From: Aquilaria yunnanensis
Lineage: Eukaryota > Streptophyta > Magnoliopsida > Malvales > Thymelaeaceae
Direction of reading: 5' to 3'
Assembly (NCBI GenBank): GCA_039654915.1
Contig: CM077599.1
Span: 20,893,501-20,957,500 of the forward strand
Length of the DNA: 64,000 bases
The notes below the pieces were generated by a model. It did not search any database. It worked only from the letters and a program-made list of their open reading frames with translations, and had not been told where the DNA came from. Below are positions 48,801 through 59,389 of this stretch, piece after piece (within the stretch, counting starts at the first letter, position 1; every line of letters starts with the position of its first letter). The position numbers were made by a program, and so were the translations under genes.

Positions 48801-51800
48801 AGGGGATGAAGTTTTCTCTGGTTCAACTTGCAAGCAAGGTGAAATTGAGGCTGTTGTTATTGCAACTGGTGTTCACACATTCTTTGGGAAGGCAGCACAT
48901 CTTGTTGACAGCACCAACCAAGTTGGTCACTTTCAACAAGTACTCACCGCTATTGGGAACTTCTGTATATGTTCCATTGCCATTGGCATGTTGGTTGAGA
49001 TTATCGTCATGTACCCGATTCAGCACCGCAAATACAGGGATGGAATTGACAATCTCTTGGTTTTATTGATTGGTGGGATTCCGATTGCCATGCCCACAGT
49101 GTTGTCTGTGACTATGGCCATTGGGTCTCATAAGCTGTCTCAGCAGGGTGCAATCACCAAGCGCATGACTGCTATTGAAGAGATGGCAGGCATGGATGTA
49201 CTTTGTAGTGACAAGACAGGAACACTGACCCTCAACAAGCTCAGTGTTGATAAAAATTTAGTTGAGGTTTTTGCGAAGGGCGTGGACAAGGAGCATGTTC
49301 TCTTGCTTGCTGCAAGGGCTTCAAGAACAGAGAATCAAGATGCCATTGATGCTGCCATTGTTGGAATGCTTGCTGATCCCAAGGAGGTATGTTTGTTTCT
49401 TCAATGCAATTTCGCACTCTGTTGTATGATTTAGGCAAAGGTTAAATGAAAGCCCTTTTATTGTTTTACACAAACTTTTAATATATAGCAATACTTGTGT
49501 AGGCACGAGCTGGTATCAGGGAGTTACACTTTTTCCCATTCAATCCTGTTGACAAGAGAACTGCTTTGACTTACATTGACAGTGATGGAAATTGGCACCG
49601 AGCAAGCAAAGGTGCTCCTGAACAGGTACACTAGGTGCAATGATGGTCCTTGCTTTTGCTTGAAAACCGTATGAGAGCCCTTAATTGCTGGTTCCAGTCC
49701 CAACTCTTCCATGACTTGTTTGTTGTTGCTTTCAGATCTTGGCACTATGTAATGCAAAGGAGGATCTCAAGAAGAAGGTCCATGCCATTATTGACAAGTT
49801 TGCTGACCGTGGCTTGCGGTCATTGGCAGTTGCTAGACAGGTTTGTTTTTGAGTCATGAACTCACAGTCCTAACTGATACAGAAGTTTACTTTATTAATT
49901 GCATTTGAGGCACGAAAGACATCGTATTCCTTTTGTGCCTTTATTACAGGAGGTGCCTGAGAAAACAAAGGAAAGTCTTGGTGGCCCATGGCAGTTTGTT
50001 GGCTTGTTGCCTCTCTTTGATCCTCCAAGGCATGATAGTGCAGAAACCATCCGCAGAGCTCTCCATCTTGGTGTGAATGTCAAGATGATTACGGGTAATT
50101 TCTTCAAACTAAAATGCATCTCCCCAAATGTATGCCATATCACTAATGTGTTTCGCCTACTGTTTAGGTGATCAACTTGCCATTGCAAAGGAAACAGGTC
50201 GCAGGCTTGGAATGGGAACAAACATGTATCCTTCTGGTTCTCTACTTGGTAATGATAGGGATGCCAACATAGCCGCCCTTCCTGTCGAAGAGTTGATTGA
50301 GAAGGCTGATGGATTTGCTGGTGTATTTCCAGGTAAGTTATTTTGACATTTTACTTTGCGATCTGCCAACCAAAGTTTTTTTTCCCTTCCTGAAGATGCA
50401 GAAGTTGCTCTAGTTGGCACATTTTTTTCTTACGGAACTTTATCTTGCATTGCAGAGCACAAGTATGAAATTGTGAAGAAATTGCAGGAGAGGAAGCATA
50501 TTTGTGGAATGACTGGAGATGGTGTTAATGATGCCCCAGCTCTAAAGAAGGCAGATATTGGTATTGCTGTTGCTGATGCTACAGATGCAGCAAGAGGTGC
50601 TTCAGATATTGTGCTGACAGAGCCTGGTCTTAGTGTTATTATCAGTGCAGTGTTGACTAGTAGAGCTATTTTCCAGAGAATGAAGAACTACACCGTTAGT
50701 TTTCTTTCACCGTAATGTTTAGATGTTTTCCGTTTTATCTTTTGCTATCTGATTTCCCCATGTTTGGTTTCGCAGATCTATGCTGTGTCTATCACTATTC
50801 GTATTGTGGTGAGTGTACAACAAAAACTCCTAAAAATTTAAACCAAACGTCAATTTGGGCTCTGAGCATAACCATGAGTTAATTGGTGGGATATTTATTA
50901 AATCCTTCTCTTGAATTTGCAGTTTGGATTTATGCTTATTGCTCTGATATGGAAGTTTGACTTTTCGCCATTCATGGTTTTGATCATTGCCATTCTCAAT
51001 GATGGTGAGTCATTCTGTTTGTAATACTCACACACATTAGCGGAGCTAGGATGGAGGTGGGGGTCCCCAACCCTCTAACTCCACCCTAATCCATGTATTA
51101 GTATGTCTCCAAAAGATTATTTTATGTATATTTAGTGAAAGCAAACATTCACACTTAAATTTTAAAAACAATGATCTCTATATTTTTTGTTGTCTGAAAT
51201 GACTGTTACGATACCAGTAATATAATTATGATATTCATTTATGTTTTTTTTAATGAAAGTAATCAAATTTTGTATATGTAGTCACATTTATGATTAGAAA
51301 GTATTGCATTTTAGTTTCAGCTTGGCCCTCCCCTAGAGGAGATCCACTCCCTGTTCACTGAGTATGAATATTTCTTCTGTTCTCAGACAGATGTCTGTCA
51401 GTTCTTAGTTTGACGACCCCCCAAAAATGAATCTAATATTTCACAGGAACCATCATGACAATTTCAAAGGACAGAGTGAAGCCATCTCCTATGCCTGATA
51501 GCTGGAAGCTGAAAGAAATTTTTGCCACTGGTGTCGTGCTTGGAGGTTACCTGGCACTAATGACTGTTATATTCTTCTGGGCAATGCATAAGACTGACTT
51601 TTTCTCGGTGAGGAATTTTGAAATTAGTAATAGATTATTTGTTTTGATCTTTTTTTTATTCTTAATGTCTGTGTTTGAAAATGCAGGATAAGTTTGGTGT
51701 TAGATCAATAAGGAACAGTGAATATGAAATGATGGGTGCTCTGTATCTACAAGTGAGCATCGTGAGCCAGGCCTTGATTTTCGTGACTAGGTCTCGTAGC

Positions 51801-52599
51801 TGGTCTTTCGTAGAGCGTCCTGGATTGCTTTTAGTGTCTGCTTTCCTAATTGCGCAGCTGGTAGTGCTCTTGTTCTTGTACAGAATCAAAATATAATGAA
51901 TTTCTTTCTTTGATGTGCAGCTGTTTGTCTAACGAAGAAAAAGAAAAATATTCAATTGGTCATGTTTTGTCAGGTCGCTACCTTGATTGCTGTGTATGCT
52001 AACTGGGGATTCGCGAGAATAAAAGGAATTGGTTGGGGATGGGCAGGAGTCATATGGCTTTACAGTGTCATTTTCTATATTCCGCTGGACATGATGAAGT
52101 TTGCTATCCGGTACATACTGAGTGGAAAGGCCTGGCTGAACCTGCTGGAGAACAAGGTATAGGTTTCTTCCACTGGAATTCTTCTTTTTTTGGGACAAGT
52201 TGTTCTTATGGATAATTATGCTTGACCTTCACCGCAGACTGCCTTCACCACCAAGAAAGATTATGGGAAGGAGGAGAGAGAGGCTCAATGGGCACTTGCT
52301 CAAAGAACACTACACGGGCTACAACCTCCCGAGACCTCTACTCTCTTCCCTGAAAAGAGCAGCTACCGAGAGTTGTCTGAGATTGCGGAGCAGGCAAAGA
52401 GACGTGCTGAAGTTGCAAGGTACTCAACTGCTGCTATCATGCTACCTTGCCAACAATTTGTTGTTCTTTTGGCGGATAAACACTAAACTAATTTCGTTAC
52501 AGGCTTCGGGAGCTTCACACGCTGAAGGGGCATGTGGAGTCGGTGGTGAAGCTGAAGGGGCTCGACATTGACACCATCCAGCAGCATTATACAGTATAA
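45890..52599 (+). CDS. Plasma-membrane P-type H+-ATPase (PMA4/AHA11-like, 16 coding exons)
   Basis: Exons: 45890-45946, 47821-47940, 48164-48400, 48625-49386, 49503-49625, 49736-49840, 49950-50094, 50168-50332, 50456-50694, 50776-50808, 50923-51004, 51447-51607, 51687-51860, 51974-52156, 52238-52419, 52503-52599. All are GT-AG, and the phases join to 954 residues. The pump exports protons using ATP and energises transport across the plasma membrane. Visible signatures: TGES actuator loop, [10 protein letters not shown] in TM4, CSDKTGTLT with phosphorylated Asp334, [19 protein letters not shown], and ILNDG with Asp689, equivalent to the proton-binding Asp684 of AHA2. The C-terminal autoinhibitory domain is intact and ends HYTV: penultimate Thr953 is the 14-3-3/fusicoccin-site residue. 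The LAQRTLHGL site is also kept. The IQQHYTV end and [12 protein letters not shown] start place it with PMA4/AHA4/AHA11 (subfamily II). Nothing is broken. Confidence 0.96.
51037..51353. mobile_element. Probable MITE in H+-ATPase intron 11
   Basis: The intron (51005-51446) contains ttagcggagctaggatgg...gtgggggtcc at the left and ttggccctcccctagagg...ccactccctg at the right. These are weak inverted ends of a kind common in plant hAT-like MITEs (gcggagc-type termini). No target duplication was resolved. Confidence 0.4.
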
Positions 52600-53274
52600 T
52601 ATCCCCACCTGACAAAACACAAAGGGTGGGCTGCTGATGTACAACTTCAAAGCTCTAACTTAATTTTCAAGCTTTGTAGGCAGCAGAGTTGGTTTATGGT
52701 ATAATTCTCCTGAATCTCAGTTTTCACATCTTTTTTCTCCTATGTGTTGCAACCTGGAAAGGTGCCGGTGCTACTGCTCACTCCAAGCTCCAATAAGGAG
52801 CCAGCCATGTATTGCTACTTTTTAGTTGTTATGCAATATATTATCCTCTCTCTCTCTCTCTCCACTTTTCAGTGTGCAGGTTTTGACGTTATAACAATTT
52901 TTTGTTTGACTTTGAGCCTTTTCTTCATCTGATGGAAATTTCAATAGGTTTTGATTGCTTGTTGGCGTAGAATAATCTAAGATGGTGACTGCAAAGGTTA
53001 GGAAAGACAATCGATGTTTATGCAGTTAAACGTGTGCAATAGAAGTTGAAAGATGTAATAAATTAAATATTGTTGATGATGTGAAGAAGAGGAGGGCAAA
53101 TTAAAGAGAACAGCTTAAAAAGAACTTTTAAATTTTAACAGTGAATATTGAGTGCTATCGTGGTTCTATTTTCTCGGCCACCTATGTTTAGTTCTAGTTT
53201 CTAACGTGAATATAAGTAGTAGGAGTGTTATTTTTAACTTTCCTCTGCTCATTATTATTTGAACAATGCTAGAT
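52600..53274. other. H+-ATPase 3' UTR and flank
   Basis: Includes a short TC run (about 52848-52861). No second gene. Confidence 0.45.
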
Positions 53275-53283
53275 TTAATGTAC

Positions 53284-54179
53284 GGGTTAATTGTATCTAC
53301 GGCCCTAACTTTTAATTATTATTTTGTTCTAGACCATAACCTCTATTTCTTCCATAGGAAGGCCCTACTTTTGTTTTAGAGCTTTCGCTAACTTGAACTT
53401 ATTGAAAAAAAAGTGAAAAACTAGTTTTAACTCATGAAAACTTTGTATTTACCTTCAAAACCTTGAAACTTTTCTATATAACAATCCAATGACCCTTCAA
53501 GCTCAACCCATCACTTCCAACCTCCGTTCCACCACCACCGACCATCCCTACTTGGTGACCCACCCTGTCTCACTTCATGCCATTGTTTCCAAGCTTCGCC
53601 ACCTACTAGCGAAGCCATATAGAGGAGGAAGAAGAGATAGCCACCACCCAATTTGCCACCACTAACATCTTTAGCCATTGTTCACCCGCCCTCCAGGTTG
53701 CCCTCTTTGCTTTAGCAAAGCCCAGGCCCTCCCAACTGTTGCAACCGTTGAGGGAATTGGGAACTGACCTAATCCATTAACTAGGGTTTTGGTCTAATTT
53801 TGTGCTCGGGTTTTTCTTCATGTTTGGTGATACAAACCTAGTGGGTGAGGCCGAAGACGAGGAGGTGGCAGGGCGAGATGTAGTGCTAGAGGGTAGCAGT
53901 GACAAATGAGGGGTTGGAGATGGCAGAGGAAGATTAGAAGGAGGTGGTTGGATTGTTAGATAGAAAAGTTTCAAGGTTTTTAAGACAAATGCAAAGTTTG
54001 CAGTAGTTAAAACTGGTTTTTATTTTTATTTTTCTATATCACATTTAATAACTTAAGTTAATGAAAGGTCTAAAATAAAATACTTAAACGAGGTTTGGGA
54101 CTTTTTATGTAAAAAATCCAGGTTGGTGTCCAAAATAGAAGAATAGTTAAATGTTAGGGGTCACAATTGCACTTAACCT
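53284..54179. mobile_element. 0.9-kb long-TIR element, MULE-like, with captured-looking interior
   Basis: Arms of about 200 bp are inverted: GGGTTAATTGTATCTACGG...CCCTAAC on the left and, on the complement of the right, AGGTTAAGTGCAATTGTG...CCCCTAAC. Both arms end inward with aaaaccttgaaacttttcta. The centre (53500-53950) is GC-richer and reads Pro/Ser/Thr-rich in several frames, like host exon sequence, but no intact frame remains. The flanks (ttaatgtac and tgtaatcta) may be a diverged target duplication. No transposase. Confidence 0.72.
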
Positions 54180-54785
54180 TGTAATCTACTAATGATTTTA
54201 GGCAAAATGGGTAAATTTACCATTAAATTATAGGGGTAAAGTAATTTTGCCACTTAATTTTTTTTTTGCAGCAAACTGACCATTATTCTTTTCAAAAGGT
54301 GTAAATTTACTATCAATATTTTGTATTTGGAGCAAATTTACCATTTTCATCATTGTTTTCGCTTCAGCAAATTCCTCTATCTTTTGCTACACTTTACCCT
54401 TTTTGCCATTGGTGTTACCTTTAGCCTTCAATTGATGCAAGTGAGACTAAATCCAAATGCGTTGCAATCTTAGCAGTTCTAATAAAGGATTGATAGCAAC
54501 GCCAATGAATGATTGCTTAGAGACAATGAAGAAGGTAAAAATAAGAAGACTCAACAATGGAAATGAGTGGTCGAACACATGGATTTGACTTATTCGTGTA
54601 TTGTGAAAGGTTTGGGTAGCTACGAGTTAAAGAGAAAACTTCCAGTGATTACTTTAAGAGTCGTGAAATAAAATACTATTCTTTTAACAAATGAAATATT
54701 CCTACTAGCAAAATTGCCCATAACGAAAACATTAATGAAAAATTTGCTTGTAAAAAAGGGTTAGTGGCAAAATTACTCTATCTAT

Positions 54786-55357
54786 TACTTCTTCCGTCTC
54801 GCAAAGCTTATCCAATTTACTATTCATAACAATTAATTCATGATTTTCTTTCTTTCAAAATTTCTTATAGAAATATAAAATTTTTGTATGAAAATAGTTC
54901 TTTAAATACTCTATTTATAAATATAATTTTTAAAAAATTTTATAATACAAATTAACATAAATATATTGGGTAAATAACACCACTTGTCCCTCAACTATAT
55001 CAATGTTGTTTAATTGTCCTGAAACTATAAAATGTTGCTTAATAGTCCCTAAACTATATCTAATGTTACTAAATTGTCTTGCCGTCAACTAAACCATTAA
55101 AGATAGATGGAAAAATGACGTGACTGTTGATGTGACACCACTTTTCCATCCATCTTTAATGGTTTAATGGATGACAGGACAAAATAGCAATAGTTAAATA
55201 GTTTGAGGACGATTGGTACAACACCTGATAGTTTTGGAACGATTAAGCAACATGGAATATAGTTTAGGGACAGCTTGTGGCATTTACTCAAATATATTTA
55301 AATCAAACTTTAGTAAAAAAAAGATAAAAATGTCATATTTTACAAACAAAGAGAGTA
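54786..55357. mobile_element. Stowaway-like MITE interrupted by a second MITE
   Basis: The outer element starts CTTCTTCCGTCTCGC at 54788 and ends (complement) CTCTCTTTGTTTGTAAAA at 55355, flanked by TA. Without the insertion it would be about 237 bp, matching the 239-bp relative at 40541-40779 in inverted order (ttttactaaagtttgat, atttatgttaatttgta). Confidence 0.78.
54959..55298. mobile_element. 322-bp MULE-like fold-back MITE with 9-bp TSD
   Basis: 54968-55289 is flanked by perfect 9-bp repeats AAATATATT (54959-54967, 55290-55298). The ends are GGGTAAATAACACCACTTGT and, on the complement, GAGTAAATGCCACAAGCTGT. The inverted arms run almost to the centre, sharing gtccctaaactat-type units and accattaaagatggatgg. 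It sits inside the Stowaway-like element above, so it inserted later. Confidence 0.9.
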
Positions 55358-57100
55358 TAATTTAGTGGTAAATTTATCCATTTTACCAATGATTTTACTA
55401 AACGTCTTTGTATACACGGACATGGCAGCCCACTTGGCCAGACATTCGGATTCCCTTCATCTTATTGGACAAACGGCGTCCATTTGCCATTCAGCTTTGC
55501 ATGTATGAGTTTTTTAGTTTTCTCTCCTCCCTTCAACTCCCCCCCATTTGGGCAAGTTTGGCACAAATTCGAAGAGTTGAAGGAGCATGTGTGTAATTTT
55601 CCCACACTCATTATGAAAGCAATTGTTGCTATGACTGTTTGTTTTCCGCGGACTCAAGTTTTCCCCTCCACCATGTTCTGTTTTACTTTTTTTTTCCTTA
55701 CCATTCCATGTGCGCTGCCCTGACTATCTCTCTTTTGCCTATTTTATTGCATGATGTATGGCAGTAGTATGTTCTCTTTGGCTTCTCTATTTGTATAAAT
55801 GGTGGTGTCTTGTATGAATTGATGTGTGACAGTAGTAAGAGAGAAACATTAAAATTGCCAGAGAGAGTTGTGAGTAGAAACACATTGTAACCTTGTTGAT
55901 TGTTTGTCTAGTTCATACTAGAGGTTAGAGAGAGATATTTTGGCATTGTAAAATGATGTATAAGGACTTTAAAATTTAATTTTTTATTTCAAAGTAAAAT
56001 TATCCTTGTACCAGGTTTTATGTCATAGCGAACTATCATGTTCTCTCCGATGGACGTAGGCTTGTTTTGCCAAACCACATAAATTTTTTAGTCATCCTCA
56101 TTTTCTTGTTTGGTGATTTCTTCTTTTTTTATTTTTATTTTTATTTTTTTATTTTCTTACTAGCGGATTTAAAGAAAAGATCTGGATTTTTGGATCCCCC
56201 ATCTCATACACTCTATTGCCAGACCCACTTTCCGGCTATCGGCCATTTGCCGGATCTTCTACTGCGGATTTAGCAAGTAACCAATTCCAAAATTTTCTGG
56301 GAGTGGCATCGTCGACCTCCCTATGCTTCTAGTACCTCATGGCATTCAAGAACCCTATATCTGCTTCATAACATGAGTTTCTCAGTTGGGATGGGCTGGT
56401 CTTGTTTCATGGAAGAAGCCTCAATCCACGAATCAAAGTCTATTGAATGGAAGTCTATTGACAAGGAAGAAACGGCCATTTAAGAAACAGGGTCAGGTCT
56501 CAGGTTGAGGATTTGGGATTTGGGATTATTGTGATTTTCAAATTAATCAATTGTCTCACTTCCAAGCGCCAACCTTTCTTCCTCTGTCACTTTGCCTGAT
56601 CAACCAAACTGGTTGGCCATAGATAAGTCGGTCAATTTCTTTCGTTATCTCATCAGTTCTTCAACTCCCCTTCCAATATCAAGCAGTTCTCCCGTTTTTT
56701 GTCATTTTAATGATTTTTTGGGCAAGTTCGCTGGAATTTTGCCCACGGGTTTAGCGCCTGACTGCAATTAATTGAACTTCCTTTAATTCTCTTGAGTTTG
56801 CATCCTTGGCTAACATGGATCTAGTGGAGATATTGTTTGTTGGTGAGACGAGCAAGGGAAAGATTGTGCTTTTTGCTGGACCAAATTTTTAGATGGCGAT
56901 CCGTTTTCCCTCTGATTTTAGAGAATAAATATCTGTTTTGATTTTCGTGATATTTGTTGGGTTTTATTTATCAAACAAAAACTTATTTCATTTTATCAAA
57001 CAAAAGGGGGGAAAAAAAAAGAGGAAAAAGGGAAATTCATGCCAAACCTAATAGATGACGTTAGTCAATGTGCAGCCAAGAGCACTGAATTAAATATTAC
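55358..57100. other. Intergenic DNA, no gene seen
   Basis: GC is slightly higher at 55390-55620 and 56280-56830. No frame longer than about 80 codons and no motif recognised. Confidence 0.45.
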
Positions 57101-57795
57101 AGTATATTATTTATCATGTATTTGTGTTATATGGTATAAATATTTTTATATTTTATCATTCTACCACATGATATACTGCAATGTTTCATGGTATACCGCA
57201 TATTGTGTACTTTTTGTATGTATTTTTTTAAAAAAACTGCGGTATACCACAAATACTGTGTGATACGTACCACGGTATTTAATTTTTCGCACCTATTTTT
57301 TTATTTTTTTTATTTTACATCAAAATATCATAAATATATAAAATATTAAAATAAAAATAATACACATATCATAAATTAAACATTTACTTTTAATTTTTTT
57401 GTTACTTTTCTTAATTAATATAAAAAAATTAATGGATGGTATTATTTATATTTATAGTATATGTAAAGTATATGGATGGTATTATTTATATTTATAGTAT
57501 ATCAATAAATTAGTTTTTTTTAATATTATTTATTTTGCTCCATATATAACATTTTTTTATGTTTTTTGTATTAAAAAAATATCTTCTATCACATATATTT
57601 TATTTATATTTGACAAATTATGATGAGAAAATTTAGAATACATATAAAATATATAAAAATAAATTATTAAACAAATTATGTATCTTAAAATAATATTCTG
57701 ACATTTATTTTTTACAAAAACGGTAACGGTATGTGTCGCGGTATGCTTTAAAAATTTAAGATGCTGTATATCTTGCAGTAACAGTATTTAACACT
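57100..57795 (-). repeat. AT-rich repeat, inverted copy, with CGGTATACCGC-type ends
   Basis: Read on the complement, 57540-57730 matches the copies at 33883-34060 and 16970-17130 (aatattattttaagat, tttctcatcataa, atataaataaaatatat). Both outer zones (57170-57285 and 57720-57760) carry gcggtat/ataccgc words in inverted arrangement, suggesting a transposon. Boundaries are uncertain. Confidence 0.55.
57432..57502. repeat. 40-bp tandem duplication
   Basis: A 31-bp sequence beginning atggatggtattatttatat occurs exactly at 57432-57462 and 57472-57502. Confidence 0.9.
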
Positions 57796-57869
57796 TTGGC
57801 CAAGAGTAGCTCATCTAGATCATAAGTTATAAGCATCGAACTTAGTCTGTGCGTTAATCTTACACCTAA

Positions 57870-58220
57870 TTTGTTTTAACTAAAATTAAATTTCAATATA
57901 ACTTATTTTTATTCTTACAGTTTTTTACTAGAAATTAATTCTAATTAAAAGTCAATATTATATATTTACAATAACTCATTTAAAAATACAATTTCTATAG
58001 TTTTACTAAATTTTAATGATTTTTTCTAGTTTAAGGTATTAAAAAAATTCATAAAAATTTAACAATATCACAAAAATTTACTTTTAAATGAATTATTATC
58101 TCTATATAATATTAACTTTTAAATGAAATTGATTTTAGGCAAAAAATTAATTTTTGTAAAAGTAAAAATAAATCAGCTGACTTAAGTAAAATCAGTTGAC
58201 TTAAGTAAAAACAAACTAAC
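57870..58220. mobile_element. AT-rich MITE, family X copy 2
   Basis: Shares the arms and interior of the element at 4950-5275 (acttatttttattcttacag, attcataaaaatttaa, aatttacttttaaatga, taatattaacttttaaatga). The right end holds a duplicated gacttaagtaaaa unit. Ends are approximate. Confidence 0.65.
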
Positions 58221-59389
58221 TCTCGTAGAAAAGTGTCGGTAGTAAAATTGCAAACAAAATTATTGATCTTCTTATTTCTAGCTCAAACCAGAACAGCCGA
58301 TACGCAACAAGTAACTAAATCCAATATTGTTAATTCTCACAAAGTCCAAAGCTGAAAATCTAGGTTTATCAGAAGCATAGAAGTAACATGTTATTTGAAT
58401 GACTAGAAGCTTTACCAAATATTCTTTAAGTCCCAGAAAACAGAAAAGAAAAAAAATAAAAAAGAAAAATGTTTCACTTATTTTAGTTGTCCCTTTTATG
58501 TGTACATACACCATATCTAAGATATAGTAACAAAATAAAGATGCCACATCGCCATCTCTAATACTTGTTCTCATTTGAAATGCCACAAATTTCCTTCTCT
58601 TACGTTACCTCTATACTATCAGTGGTTCATTAGCAACTTATATTCCATAAAGACCATATGATAGATGTATGGTTGTATTATCTTTTTCCAAACATAAGAT
58701 TCCAAGTAGGGGGAAATTCTATCCATCCATATATGTTCTAGAATATTATCGCAGTTCCAGGTACAGACCATTTCGAGTACAAGAAAAACTTTAATTCCAA
58801 ACTAAGTAGCTACTTAGGTTGACACTCATGATACCAAATGCCCGTAATACCAAATGCTTGTGAAAAATAGAACTTACCATGCGATATTAACAATCGTTAA
58901 CAAGTCTATTTAGGCGTTCAGTTCAGTCAACTTGGATGCAACATCGGTTTCCAGGAAAGGTCTCATATCACATTATTTGACAAGTCCTAGCTACTCATGA
59001 CCCATCCCAAATTCACTGGATGATCCATGAGGTTTACTAAAAAGATGGCCAGGATTCGCCGTCATCCGTATCCTCTCTTAGCCCCACAATACATCTGCAA
59101 AACCAGTTTGTCATTCTTATGCGCACAAAGAAAGAAAGAAATGATATTCTGCAGGCAGCAAACCAGGAGGAAATGCATTGGGTTTAAAGTATCACAGCTA
59201 CTTCTGCACATCTAACTATTTAATGTTATGTTGCAATCCTAACACCACGCGTCCTTCATATTTGATCCATTAAATTGTGGAAAGTGCAAAATAGGAAGCC
59301 AATGAAAATATATGAATCGGAATTTGAGAGTAGAATATGAATATCTGAAAAAAGATACCTGTACATAACCTATAGAGAGTTATGGGCTT
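58221..59389. other. 3' flank of the epimerase gene
   Basis: Presumed 3' UTR of the minus-strand gene near 59390, then AT-rich DNA. No other gene recognised. Confidence 0.4.

Noticed and set aside
55408..55723. Overlapping 62- and 79-codon frames
   Set aside because: No similarity recognised; ordinary chance frames.
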